Shown here: piece by piece, positions 12,615 to 22,460 of the stretch
Layout: each line of letters starts with the position of its first letter
How positions within the stretch are numbered: the first letter of the stretch is position 1
The notes under the pieces: generated by a model
Told to the model about the DNA's origin: nothing
The model's input: only the letters and a program-made list of their open reading frames with translations
Databases searched by the model: none
Position numbers and translations under genes: made by a program
Source: Pocillopora verrucosa
Taxonomy: Eukaryota; Cnidaria; Anthozoa; Scleractinia; Pocilloporidae
DNA length: 64,000 nt
Direction of reading: 5' to 3'
Assembly (NCBI RefSeq): GCF_036669915.1
Contig: NC_089322.1
Span: 1,932,501 to 1,996,500, forward strand

Positions 12615-15600
12615 TTTATTCATTTGTCGGTCTGCCTGTTTGTCTGTCTGCTTGCCTGCCTGCTGTCCGTCAGACTGACTTTCTGATCGTCTGTTTGGCT
12701 ATCTGCTTACTATATATGTGCATATCTATGTATTTGCCCAAGTTTCTAAAGAAACTGTGATTCTGTGATAGTGGGGGAGTATAACAAGATAATTTTGTTT
12801 TATTAACTGAGTTGATAATGTAAATTATCATTGTAGTGTTTTAAAGTTGACGTTTCGAGCGTTAGCCCTTCGTCCGAGCAAAAGACTAATAGACCCCCCA
12901 TTAGGCATGCGCAAGGGAAAGACCAATAGACGGACCAACTTACCGACTTACCATAAGGCAGGGAAGTAGTCAAACAAAGGATCAAACACGCGGTTCTAAT
13001 ACTTTGCTTCATGATATTTGAGTGGTGAGAGGAGATAAATCAAAGAATATAGAATCTAGAGTTAGACATGCCATCAACAAGCCCGCCTCACCGGTTTGCT
13101 TAAAAGAAGTCGGTAACCAACTCATTTTTGATGTGGATCTTGCAGGTGCTTCAATGCAGCGTCACTGTGCAATATTAATGACAATGATTTTTTCAACTGG
13201 AGAATCTGTTCCATATACCGTTTATGGTGAGTCCTGTCCTCGCTTCCCTTATTTCATTGGTCGTGTAGTCATATCATACTGCTGAATGTAACACTGCGGT
13301 CAAACGTCGGGCATGCGCGAGGGGGTCAGCTTTGGTCGGCCGATTCGGCACGCCAATTTTCCACGCAAATTTTTAAAGGGAACATAAGGTATAACCGCTG
13401 TTACGAAAATATGCAAAACAATTAGGAAACTTCATAGATATTTGAAAAGGACAGAAAATCAGTTAAATGGAAAACTCGAGCATTTTCGGAAATAAATCAA
13501 ATTCAATTACAGGTGTCCTGTTAATTTACCATTCTTTTCTCAGCTTTATTAGTCCCACAGCCCAGTTATTAGGGTGGCTTGTGAGTCGATGTTCAGCCAT
13601 GTGGTAGTTTTTTTTTATTATACTTCATCCGGGGCCGTTTATTTTCATTCATCCTTTTTACATTTTACTCGTTTGTCAGACTTTCTCTCTATTTGAGTTA
13701 TGTTTAAAACATTTTTTTTCCTGTGATCATCAGACCAAGTAAATGATTCGTTTGTGGAGTTTTTGATTGATGCCATTGAAACATCTGAACATGAGGAAGA
13801 ATTTATGGAGGCTTTTACACCTCTTATCCTGGCATTTAACCACCACTTTGTAGGTAAGGAAAGGCTGACCAATGTCAGTGTATATGCAACTGCGCACCTA
13901 CTTCTCCCCTTACCCAACATTAACTCTAACTTGTCATCAGTTGACTGTTGTTGGGTTACGGGAGGGGTAGGTGTGTTGTTGCTCAGATACTGACATTGGT
14001 CCGGAAAGTCCATTTTACTACAGGCACTTGTTAGTGTGCAAAGGACGTGTGGATGCAGTGTTGAACCTGAGAATTTAAAATGAGGAAACAAGAACTTATT
14101 GTAAGATCACAAGCTCGTTTACACGGTTTTCATCAAGAAATGTAGCAGTGAGAGAATGGTGTCAAATCTTCACGTGGAAATGGTAATTGCACAAGCTTCG
14201 TTAGGGACTAGTCATATATATCGCCTGGTGGGGAGGGATGAGTGGGAGGATGTTTGGTGGGTCACATGGTTTTTAAGGGGAATAGAGGCGGAATCATTCG
14301 TCGCTGACCGCGTAAAAAGGGGGGGATATGAAAAATTAACTGCCATTGAGGGTTGAGGGGCAATCGTTAGAATACTACATAGCCTTGAGGGGGGGGGGGA
14401 GGGGGGCAGGGGGGATTTATGGTGGGTCACACGGTTTTTTAAGGGGAACAGAGGGGGAATCATTCGTCGCTGGCAGAGTATAAAGAGGAGGGATATGAAA
14501 AATTGAGTGGTAATGAGGGGCATCGTTAGAATACTACATAGTCTAGGGGGGTGGGAAGGGGAGAAAATAAGGTATATTTTATTATAAACACAACTAAATT
14601 TCTTCGATGAGTAATGACCAGGGCCTAGTTGTTCGGAGGCTGAGTAGCGCTAACGCAGGGTTAAAATTTAATCCAGGTTTCTTAATCCTTTTGTTTTAAA
14701 GTCTTTCTTGGATAATTTTCTCTCTTCTTTGAAGAGCAACCAGTCATCAAATTGTAGACAAAAATAATTATACTGAATTTTCTTTTAAAGCCTTCAGATC
14801 TTAAACTACATTTCATACTAACCCTGAGTTATCTTAGCACTGCTTTGAACAACGAGGCCCAGAAGACCCCACGGTGAAAACACGCGTGTAAAACAAACAA
14901 ACAAACAAAAAATCAAAACGAAACAAAACAAACTTTAAAACTGCTATGAACATTCAAATGATTTTCTACCGACTGAAAACGAACAATAGCCGACTAAGAA
15001 TAACTCCTACTCTTTCAGTCAAAGTATTTTCTTTTAGTGCGAGCTATTTGCTTTTTTCTCACCTGTAGATGTTCAGAGTAACATTGTAATGAGGGTACTA
15101 GCATCCCGCAGCGCTGCCAAGACACTGAGCGAGAAGATCGTGTTACTTCTCAACAGAGAAGGTTGGTCAGAAGTAGCAACAGAATGTATTATTAGTCTTC
15201 CTGATCTTCGGATGCATTTTTCACAGGTTGTCGAGCGGTTTGGAACGTGGGGGGAGGGGGTTGGGGGCATATTGTACACCAAGCTCTGTGTTCGAAAAGT
15301 TTCGAGTTCCCTTTCCCCTACTTTTGTTTCCTTGAACAGGTTTTCATAAATGTTTTAATTTCTTCCCGCATATTTTCCGTAATAGCAATTATTTCCTATG
15401 TTTTCCTTTGAAATTTTGCGAGAAAAATATGTCATACAGGCACGGCCGAGTAAAATTGATTCCCTTGTGCATGTCCGACGTTTGGCCGCTATGTTGCATA
15501 TACCCTACTCATATTTTCCAAAATGTTTTTTGCGTAGTTCGTTGGCACAAGGAAACGTCTTTACAATCTGAATTGTGTCCAGTGTCCGCAATCGATATGT

Positions 15601-18466
15601 AACCATGCATACGTGAGGTAGAAGTTCGGAAAAAAAGTCGTTCAAAATGTTCTTTCTCCTAGTGCGATCATGGCGAAAGGATAAGTGAAAACATTTCGAG
15701 AATTATGTTACCCCGAGCAAACTTTTTGCGGCGTTAGTCATACCTTCTGCATCGAATATACCTACGCTAGATAGTCTTTTAGTACCTGTTCATACTTCAC
15801 TTCGCTCTGACGAAGGGCCAACGCTCGAAACGTCAGCTTTGAAAATCTTAACGGTAACCAATTTACCTTATCAACTCAGCTGATAAGACCAAATTACATT
15901 GTTTATCTCCAGGGGGTTTGTCTACTGAGAAAGCGATGAAAAGAAGCGCTAAATCCATTCTATGGCTGCTCAATTTCAGTCACTAAATGCACACCTGTTA
16001 CCACAATACTTTTTTCGTTAAGTGATACATGTGACGATGGAGTTCGACCGACACTTTCCTGAAAACAGCAATCTTATCCGTATTGGTTTGGGCTTATCCC
16101 CGTAAAATGAAAACAAGCGGTAGGAATGATGATTTTAGATATATGAAAATTCATATATTTGCACTGCGGTGGAGAGATGAAATTAAGAGATTCTCGCAGC
16201 TAAGAACACTACTGAAACGAGTAGTTGTAAATAGGACCTGTTAGTTAGTTAGGATGTTTTTTTGGACCCAATTCATTGACCAGCTCCCAGTTGGCTTGTT
16301 AGCTCAATTGGTAGAGCGCTGCACCGGTATCGCAGAGGTCATGGGATTCAAATCCCGTACGGGCCTGAATTTTTTTCAGGTCCTATTTACAACTACTCGT
16401 TTCAGTAGTGTTCTTAGCTGCGAAGCGATAGGAATTTTAAAAATGTCCCATTTTGTTTCGACAGTGTTACTATGGAAATATTATTGTTCCCATTCCCTTG
16501 CACGCGTAACTTTCTCGTGTGTTACAAGCATGCGTACTCATTTTGCTGCTGTGTCGCGCCAGCGCGTTTTCCCGATGCTGTGTTAAATAAAAGACGCGAA
16601 CTATTTACAGAAGCATTTCACAGCTTATCTGAGCTGTGTTCGTATAAATGGCCCAATTTGCGTTAGGTAGTCTTCGGCTTGCCTAAGGTGCGGATTATTT
16701 TCCTCCTATAAACGGCCCAAATCACACGGTGAAAGCTGAGTGTCTTAAACTGCCAAGACCACCACTCGATGACCCAACCAAGGCTACACTATGGACTACT
16801 TCAATCTACCGAGACCAACGCCTTAATTGCTACTTATTTCATCTCCTACGTAAAAACGACAATGATTCTTGTTATTCTTGTTTTACAGAGGATCCCACTG
16901 CCTTGTTTCAGTATCCTCGTAGTTCTCCTGACGCAGTGCTCAAGTTTGTTACGGACATCTTTTCATCTCGCGACACTTCAGAGTTTTTTTACGCTTTAGA
17001 CATGAAAGTCCTGATAGAGATTGTTCTACGACAGATGGCGGATCTTTCTCCTGGGGCAGGGGTCGGTTTATATCTATCAGCTTTATATCTATCCTTTTAT
17101 ATCTATCCTTTTATATCTTTATATCTATCCTTCTAATAATCCATCAAATAATTTTGCTCGCGCGAGATTGGTCCAAACGTATCACGTGGCTGAATATTCC
17201 TTAGTTAAAACTGGGGAATATTCGGTGATAAACCCCAGTGATTTACTTCCAAAACGGTTAAAGTCTTTGTTTAGAATTTAATTTAAGATGAGAGAGTGTT
17301 CAGCTGTTTTTATAGAAAAGGGAAATGTTTGCTCGTTCAAAACTTCTTGTTAGAGAATACTAAATAGTAAACATCCCACACAGCAAAGGGTAAGCTGCTC
17401 GTAGACATTTCTTCCTGCTTGTTGCAAAATTTTTGAAGGATACTAAACCCAGAAGCCTCTATTTGGCACGAAAATATGCTCGGATGTTTGTCCATGGACA
17501 TTATCTGTTTCTCCTACCTCACAGTTTTTCGCGAGCTTTGCAAACTGAAAAGTGGTCACATATTTATGCCAATTTTCGTGCGAAACGTTGTCTCGTATTT
17601 TCCCTTACTCGAGACAAGTAATAAACTTGTCTCCGAGACTGGCTTGAACTTCAAATTCATCAGTTAAAACACAATGAAAGGAATTACACGCGCGCTTTGC
17701 TTTGCTCCGTGATTGGTCTAGATAGCTCGTGCCATCGTTTCAGCCAATCAGATGAAAAGCCACAACCAATGGCGAATTGGTCACCCGCGTTTTCCCGCGC
17801 TTCAGCAGTTTGTATATTTTTGCTTTGTGCTCTCATTGGCTCCTTGAGATATTTGTCCTCTGGTTGGCCCTTTGATTTCTTTTGTTTTTGGTTTGCATAG
17901 GCATAATCATAAAAATTTCACCTTTTTTATTGTATTTTTGGCAATCCCACCATGTTGAAAGACCTTAAATAGTAGAGAATTTGGTTTTATCAACTGAGTT
18001 AATAACGTGAGGTGGCCATAGTAGTGAGTTTCTTAAGCTGACTTATCAAATGTTAGCCCTTCGTCAGAGCGAAAGACGAAGGGCTGACGCTCGAGACGTC
18101 AGTTTTAGAAACTCTGTACGTTTCCCAATTTACCTTCTCAACACAGTTAATAAAGCCAAGTTGTCTAGTCACACCTTTACCGAAGCACAGTTTCTTTAAA
18201 ACCCCACCCTTTTTATTCATTTGTCTTAGAAAGTAGAGTTGAGTTGAGTAACTGAGACGATTTTATTTTTTTTCGTACAGATGAGAACGGAATACATATC
18301 ATTACTACATCAAATCCTATTGAATTCTAACTACAGTGAATACAAACATCAGGCTAGGGAACTCCTCACTTGTCTGAAGAGAATCAGTGAGGAAGATGAA
18401 AAAGAAAGCGAACAAGACAGACTCATCGCACAAGAAATACTCAAAGACTCGTCAAAATATTTTTAA
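4162..18466 (+). CDS. NCKIPSD: NCK-interacting protein with SH3 domain (SPIN90/DIP/WISH)
   Basis: Thirteen exons: 4162-4338, 5147-5265, 6648-6838, 7236-7359, 7599-7722, 8585-8758, 9951-10037, 11445-11583, 13146-13226, 13734-13853, 15069-15161, 16889-17061, 18281-18466. Their phases chain without a break to 595 aa, shorter than the ~720 aa vertebrate protein. An N-terminal SH3 domain (1-59, ending GLVPACYLEP) comes first. A helical segment follows (60-100, with ESVDRAIEAIHAQ), then a short basic proline-rich linker (about 110-180). The all-helical SPIN90 C-terminal domain fills about 190-585, with NTGLSYD, QQRSWAVHDDEG, DADPAVCRTV, GESVPYTVY, LSEKIVLLLN and MADLSPG. SPIN90 and yeast Dip1/Ldb17 activate Arp2/3 to nucleate linear actin filaments; SH3 and proline partners include Nck and N-WASP. 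The exon 12 donor GGG|GTCGGT is weak, but only it keeps frame. The acidic tail ends DSSKYF. The linker is compact, so some vertebrate docking sites may be absent. Confidence 0.95.
5290..5640 (+). repeat. tRNA-derived SINE-like head joined to a MITE-like tail
   Basis: 5290-5430 resembles a tRNA-type SINE: B-box-like acgttcaagacctg followed by the widespread cnidarian phrase gttctcagccaagagatact. From about 5440 (ggcccagttgttggaaggct) the sequence matches the terminal part of the 14621-14860 MITE. So two families are abutted, or one inserted at the other. It lies in NCKIPSD intron 2. Confidence 0.45.
5862..6073. repeat. MITE-like repeat, family M1 (inverted copy)
   Basis: Reverse complement of the 399-612 copy: begins gttaaccctgtaactccc, ends catgggagtcaaagggttaa, and carries ccatacaattcttataatgt in the middle. 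It lies in NCKIPSD intron 2. Confidence 0.65.
6903..7122. repeat. MITE-like repeat, family M1 (diverged copy)
   Basis: Shares aatcatttctgttattct and the terminal ggggtcaaaaggttaa with the other copies. It lies in NCKIPSD intron 3, just after exon 3. Confidence 0.5.
7913..8095. repeat. Penelope-like terminal repeat, palindromic remnant
   Basis: Two arms (cagggtaatttagtatgatcaactgagttgat and its inverse near 8055-8095) flank a degenerate copy of the gctctgacgaagggctaacg motif found at the ends of the window's Penelope-like fragments. It lies in NCKIPSD intron 5. Confidence 0.55.
8812..9028. repeat. MITE-like repeat, family M1 (diverged copy)
   Basis: Starts cttgaacccttaaacctttaat and ends cttgggagttataaggttaac, with imperfectly complementary ends. 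It lies in NCKIPSD intron 6. Confidence 0.5.
9331..9542. repeat. MITE-like repeat, family M1, subfamily with 11646
   Basis: ttaacccattaaatcccaag at one end and gtagagggttaa at the other. The interior catgagaataaaggaaatga and acagtatggagaat are nearly the same as in the 11646-11840 copy. Both copies are in NCKIPSD introns. Confidence 0.6.
10164..10404 (+). repeat. tRNA-like SINE inside inverted arms (copy 1)
   Basis: 10277-10350 has a tRNA-like shape: ggcttgttagc..ggtggtagagc (A box), a ctggtat anticodon loop (GGT, threonine-type) and ggttcaaatcc (B box). Arms tcgcagtaatgaacaccac (10164-10182) and its 17/19 inverse at 10386-10404 flank it. It lies in NCKIPSD intron 7. See the much better preserved copy at 16194. 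Confidence 0.65.
10640..10900. repeat. SINE-like repeat
   Basis: Contains gttgtgttcttcggtaagac and a following ggaatgggtaccagtgaactg, a phrase common in invertebrate SINEs, and a tRNA-like stretch near 10830-10895 (ctgaggttggatacctcg). Lies in NCKIPSD intron 7. Borders cannot be fixed. Confidence 0.4.
11036..11290 (-). repeat. C-rich copy of the G-rich repeat family
   Basis: Runs of C (ccccaccccccccccaggctc) and the words ctctttagtattctaatg and ggcagtcaatttctata are the reverse complement of words in the G-rich repeat at 14230-14565. The open reading frame across it is a by-product. Confidence 0.5.
11646..11840. repeat. MITE-like repeat, family M1
   Basis: ttgaccctgagagtggc at the left end and gatgttagggtg at the right end. 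Close relative of the 9331 copy. Abuts the Penelope-like terminal repeat that starts at about 11845. Confidence 0.55.
11855..12104. repeat. Penelope-like terminal repeats in inverted pair with hammerhead-like motifs
   Basis: Two opposite copies of a ~95-bp terminal repeat (11855-11949 and 12011-12104) flank a (TCTG/CCTG)n microsatellite at 11948-12013. Each contains GCT CTGACGA, a GGGC-TAAC-GCTC hairpin, GAAAC and GTC (11855-11888 on +, 12071-12104 on -), the ordered core of a type I hammerhead ribozyme. Penelope-like elements are known to carry such ribozymes. Lies in NCKIPSD intron 8. Confidence 0.7.
12198..12555 (-). pseudogene. Penelope-like retroelement, GIY-YIG endonuclease C-terminus
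   Basis: An open - strand frame of about 118 codons reads through VIYCITCTYCNKLYIGE, TGRRLGDRFREHLRDVE, ARHFNLPYHS and FIFQIGTLNPHGINERFSF before TAA. The Cys-Cys knuckle followed by YIGETGRR..DRFREH is the GIY-YIG endonuclease of Penelope-like elements. The reverse transcriptase part is missing, so this is a 5'-truncated copy. Its 3' untranslated part runs to the terminal repeat at 12104. Lies antisense in NCKIPSD intron 8. Confidence 0.85.
12780..12890 (-). repeat. Penelope-like terminal repeat fragment
   Basis: Matches the terminal repeat (tattaactgagttgataatg .. ttgacgtttcgagcgttagc). The hammerhead-like core is degraded: CTGACGA became CGGACGA. Together with the preceding caccacagtttctttagaaac at 12588-12612 it belongs to a second insertion beside the 12198 fragment. 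Confidence 0.55.
14230..14565 (+). repeat. G-rich tandem repeat, two units
   Basis: Two ~165-bp units share ggtgggtcac, acggttttttaaggggaac, gaatcattcgtcgct and atcgttagaatactacatag, separated by long G runs (gaggggggggggaggggggc). A related copy lies at 29455-29640 and inverted copies at 11036 and about 18980-19080. The runs could form G-quadruplexes in the transcribed strand of NCKIPSD intron 10. Confidence 0.6.
14621..14860. repeat. 240-bp MITE with imperfect terminal inverted repeats
   Basis: Begins gggcctagttgttcggaggc and ends with the inverse gctttgaacaacgaggccc. The inner parts cgcagggttaaa and taaccctgagtt also pair. Non-coding. Its terminal sequence recurs at 5440. Confidence 0.7.
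15804..15900 (+). repeat. Penelope-like terminal repeat with hammerhead-like core
   Basis: GCT CTGACGA at 15804-15813, hairpin GGGC-CAAC-GCTC, GAAAC and GTC AGC (to 15837), followed by the tail aatttaccttatcaactcag. The core is complete. Lies in NCKIPSD intron 11. Confidence 0.6.
16194..16423 (+). repeat. tRNA-like SINE enclosed in a perfect 47-bp inverted repeat
   Basis: Arms 16194-16240 (tcgcagctaagaacac .. ggacctg) and 16377-16423 are exact reverse complements. Between them 16293-16366 is a tRNA-like unit with A box tagctcaattgg, loop ccggtat (anticodon GGT) and B box gattcaaatcc. The anticodon stem and acceptor have mismatches, so it is not a working tRNA gene. Lies in NCKIPSD intron 11. 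Confidence 0.75.
17067..17135 (+). repeat. short tandem repeat, ~16-bp unit
   Basis: tatatctatccttt-type units repeated about four times immediately downstream of the NCKIPSD exon 12 splice donor. Confidence 0.7.
17695..17905 (+). repeat. CCAAT-rich interspersed repeat
   Basis: ccaatcagatgaaaagcc, gcgttttcccgcgctt and ctctcattggctcc in a fixed order. Further copies lie at about 18525-18720, 27500-27725 and 62480-62710. The density of CCAAT/ATTGG boxes plus the ttttcccgcgctt block resembles a promoter carried by a mobile element. In the last two copies it sits just upstream of a short frame starting MDDVSGL. Confidence 0.6.
17985..18165. repeat. Penelope-like terminal repeats, head-to-head and degraded
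   Basis: Opposed copies of the terminal motif (tgttagcccttcgtcagagc then gacgaagggctgacgctcgag) with joining tails caactgagttaataacgtga and inverse. The ribozyme-like cores are mutated. Ends about 115 bp before the last NCKIPSD exon. Confidence 0.6.
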
Positions 18467-20536
18467 TTTTCAGTTGAGGGTCGGGAGTAATACGGTATCG
18501 CTCGCATTTTGTTTAATCTTCGCTCTATGATTGGTCCACTCAACTCACGTCACCCTCTCGACCAATCAGATGCAAGAGTGAGGTCAATTTCGTTTTTACT
18601 TCCCACATTTTCCCGCGCAAGCCTTAACTTTGAGTTCTGAGTGGTTCCTTGAAATATCTGTCTTTGCTCTTATTGATCTTTAAGAACATTTTGGTTGTGG
18701 CTTTACGATTACTTACTGAGGTGTCCTTGAAATGAAATTAAACCCTTAAGCTTATTCCAAATAATTTGTGTATATTATGCCGCATTGTTTCAAATTATAA
18801 CTAAAAGCCCGCGAACAGAGGACTCTGTAGAGAGACTTGTTCCTTCTACAAACAGATGTTTTAAACTTATTGAAAATATTTTGAAGAGAGGCTACCACTT
18901 TTAAAAAGAAATACAGCTTTAGAAATAACACATCCGTTTGACTTTGGTTTACGCTTTTTTGAAGGACCGGTTATTGTTTATCACCGGGGAAGGGAGGGGG
19001 GAGTGGTCGGAGTATTTTGGTTGTGTCAATGAAATTAGACCGATCTCCCTTACGGCTCTGTAGCATTATGATCCTCAACCCACCCACCAGTCAGCAGCAC
19101 CAGTCAGCAGCACCAGTCAGCAGCACCAGTCAGCAGCACCAGTCAGCAGCACCAGTCAGCAGCACCAGTCAGCAGCACCAGTCAGCAGCACCAGTCAGCA
19201 GCACCAGTCAGCAGCACCAGTCACCAGGTATGACCTGGTCCAAGAGTTCTTCCTCACTCACAGCTTGTACTAGGGGTATTGTCATGAACTATAGAGTTAC
19301 ACATGAAGAGGCAGCTTCCAACAAAGTGTTATAAAACTTCTCTTGGAATGATTGGGAAAGAGAGCACGGAGGCTTTGAGTCATGAGGTTTCTGATAATCC
19401 TTAGATTTTTTTTCATAATCTGATTTTTGCACTTTAACATCTTCCATTTGAACAGCATTTTCTGTAATTCGTTTCAGTTCCACCCAAAGGCAAGACTATA
19501 CGGTGCAAGTCTCCAGCTCCTTTCTTCCGATAGTTGCTCCCAAATCGAACAGAGCAGCAGCTGTATGTCCACATGCACTATCAGCAGTATTAAAGGAAAC
19601 GAAATGAGAGGGCATTAGTCTCTTTTACTTTAGAGAGTCAGCTCATTCGCAGAGAAACCAAACATAACATATAAATAAATTGGAAACCATAGGTTCGTTC
19701 GCCTGTAAAGAAAAGGAAAAAAACAGCACACACAAGTGACTTACCCGCCCGGCTTTGAGACTAACAAGGAGAATTTGATGAACAATCAAGAGCTGCTTTA
19801 GTTGGTGATCATCTACTCAATTCTCATGACTTTCATGTTTGATTCAGGGGTGATACGATAAGAAGAATTAGATACCAGTCACTCTTTGGGGCTAGCAAAG
19901 CCTCGGTTGAAGTCAGAAAGCTTAGGTTTGTTTTCAGCCATAACTCACATCGCGTTTGGGAATGAATTATCGTCAACTCCAAAACTAATTTCGTCGCTTG
20001 AAAGAACTACATGCTCATTGTTTTTCGAAACGACTATTACCTGGCATGTTTTATTTTCATTTTGAGCTTCAAAAGGTCGATCTCAATCGGGATAGAGCGG
20101 GAAAGAAGTCTTGAAAGTTTTTAAAACTCACTCCTAAATTCAACGGGAACTTTTAGCCGAAGTGAAATTGCACAAGTCATGTGATAGATGCACGGCCGTG
20201 CAATGCCTAAGGATTTTTAACACGGTAGCTCCTTAGGAAATAGGTAGGCCTTGCGCGTGCGCTATGCTATAATAATTTATGCTAACGACGATTATCACAA
20301 ATCTCTAAATTTTTGGCCGCGTCTGGGAGTGAAAGAGAAACACATTTACGAGCGTGCAACTACAACGCATCTGAAGAGACGTGATTTAGATTCATTGACC
20401 CACTTTTATTATTATTTTTATCACGTAAGTGCAAAAGCAAAAACCCACATTTAAAATCCCCATTACTGAAGTTAGAGCATGATCATCGCTTTACGTCGCA
20501 TGCAGCTTTTTCCTTGAACAGAGCAGTTTAGCTTCT
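18467..20536. other. non-coding region after NCKIPSD
   Basis: No supported gene. Contents: a CCAAT-rich repeat copy (18525-18720), a G-rich repeat remnant (18980-19080), the 13-bp minisatellite, and an M1-type MITE piece around 19770-19900. The open frame at 19017 exists because a 13-bp unit without stops is translated in all frames in turn. Confidence 0.6.
19085..19223 (+). repeat. 13-bp minisatellite, ten perfect units
   Basis: The unit caccagtcagcag is repeated ten times without a change from 19085 to 19214, with a partial eleventh unit to 19223. Perfect identity implies recent expansion. Confidence 0.95.
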
Positions 20537-20722
20537 TTATTGAACGAAGATGTATCCGAAAGCCTTGATATTTTTGTCTCCGTTTTCCGCACTCCACGAG
20601 GCTCCGTTTTCGCACGCATTTTCGAATTCTGACCCTCCTCCACCAAATCCGATTCTGGAATCAGGAAAGTTGCAATCTCCTTCTTGATCAGCAATGATTT
20701 CGATTCGAACTCCCGAGGTTAT
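20537..20722 (-). pseudogene. USOMP-5-like gene fragment E (3' part of last exon)
   Basis: The - strand reads as the C-terminal third of the family described at 22547, including DSRIGFGGGGSEFEN and the ending KAFGYIFVQ with TAA at 20537-20539. It breaks off upstream at about 20722, and no further exons follow. It is a third sequence type, different from genes A-D, and is shared with fragment F at 37388. Confidence 0.8.
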
Positions 20723-22244
20723 TTGACTTAGGGAAAAACCTATTGAAAATTTTTCACGGATGTGTTTTTTTTTTCCTTTTTTTCAGGCGCGATCCTATAA
20801 CAGCGTCGAGAAAGTTGATACATGATGTTTTCCCTTTTTTCTGAGCTTCTTGTTTTGCATAAATAATTTTTTCTTGCAAAAAAATTTCTGTGTATTTGCC
20901 ACCCTCTCTCGCAACACACACAAATTTAGCGATTGTTCTTTACAGGAACGTGACCGCTGCCCTGAAGAGACCATGAGAACAACTTGTTGTGACGTTAATC
21001 GTTAGAGGTAGATCCAGCCTTAACATTACGTTTCCTGATTATTGTTTACATGTTGTTTCCTTATCGCTCTGACGAAGGGCTAACGCTCTAAACATCGGCT
21101 TTTAAACTCTATACGATGGGCAATTTACGTTATCAACTTAGTTGACAATACTAAATTACCCTGTTATACTCCGGCTCACGACGCAGCATCACAGTTTCAC
21201 CACCGTTTTGTCCTGTGGCTTACAACAACGGAGGCTATGGAAAATAAATTAAGAGGAAAAATCTGTGAAAATAATTTCGAATGACGTTTCGGTGCATAGC
21301 TTGATGTAAACACGCGAGAGGTTGGGAGAACACGAGATAAGCGTAGGAAAGAGTGTTCTCCCAACCTCCCAAGTGTTTACATCAGGCTATGTAAACACGG
21401 AAACCATTTTACATTTCTTTTATAAAATAACTAATGAAAGAGGAACGAAAACCGTGTTTACATACGCTCATGTAAAATGGTTTTATGGCCAATCAGAGCG
21501 CGCGTACTATTTTAATTATTTTATAATTAATATTGCCTCATGTAACGTTATTACAAAAAAAAAGACATCCCCTACCTAGTGAAGTTACCTTGTTCAGTTT
21601 TGGAAGTGGTCTGCCTCAAAATACGAAAGTCTTAATACTTAATGCATTTTATATTCACTTTAGATCAATTAAAATGCTGTGCGCACACTCGCCTAATATT
21701 CAACGCCTGATACATCACTTTTCCAAGCGTAAGTTAAAACATGACTCATTTGACATGAACAATGGAAAAAGTTGTCATAATGGCCAATTTAAAACTTCAA
21801 ATAAACAGTAATAATCCCCTTTATCATCACTTTGTTTTTGACAGTCGATCATTGAAACAATACCAACAAACTAAGTTTACCTTTTCTCACATCTTTTGTT
21901 TAACAATTGCACGCCTCCCTTTCGTAATCGTAACTCTTCTTAACAAAGCAAACAGAATGTTTAAAATTCATTTCCAAGAAGTTACATAAAAGTTCCCCGC
22001 CCCCCAACAATGTTGAAATACAATTTTGATCATTATGCTAACCCCAGGAATGTTGTCACTCATTGTCATCCCAGAAATGATTGTCACATGACAATCTAAT
22101 GACTAATTTCCTCGGGAAACTCCCTCATATATTACATCATCAACTTCCTGTTTTTGTGTCACCCAATGGAAAAATGCCGTCAGATCATATTGCTATTCTC
22201 CTATGGTATTCCAACGCTTTGTGATTAAAAAAGGACTCCTTAAA

Positions 22245-22325
22245 ATGATGCCATTAAATGATTTTATCAGATAATTTTATCAAATGATTTCATCAAATGA
22301 TCTCATCAAATAATTCCATCATATA
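22245..22325 (+). repeat. short tandem repeat in gene A promoter
   Basis: Five or so imperfect units of (tt)atcaaatgattt/c, spaced about 12-16 bp. The array is conserved at 40905-40977 before gene C, about 220-300 bp upstream of each start codon. It could be an expanded transcription-factor site or a plain satellite. Confidence 0.6.
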
Positions 22326-22453
22326 GAATGTAGTGTAGAGGGTTGGCATTTTGTACAAGATCACTTTTTCAAAGTGCTTTGGTACCTCAAACTACTTTAC
22401 TATATAAACACAAGTAAAGAGAAATTGAAGTAGATGTCAAGGCTATTCATGTG

Positions 22454-22460
22454 TTTATAA
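22454..22460 (+). promoter_or_regulatory. TATA-like box of gene A
   Basis: tttataa, 87 bp before the ATG. The same box stands at 41104-41110 (gene C) and as TATATAAT at 30285-30292 on the - strand (gene B), each inside a conserved catgtgt..ttggcgtttg context. A further tatataaa at 22401 is mutated in gene C, so the nearer box is the better candidate. Confidence 0.55.

Noticed and set aside
13022-13285. Alternative start for a short gene on NCKIPSD exon 9
   Set aside because: The frame only extends exon 9 through its intron; the acceptor at 13145 and the phase match the NCKIPSD chain.
13645-14091. 148-aa - strand open frame
   Set aside because: Antisense shadow of NCKIPSD exon 10 and flanking intron; no recognised motif.
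16293-16366. tRNA-Thr gene (anticodon GGT)
   Set aside because: A and B boxes are good, but acceptor and anticodon stems have mismatches, position 33 is C, and the unit sits in a repeated inverted-arm element; it is a SINE head.
19017-19334. 105-aa repetitive Gln/Ser/Ala protein
   Set aside because: The frame is produced by the 13-bp minisatellite read through three frames; no start context, splice sites or flanking coding signal.
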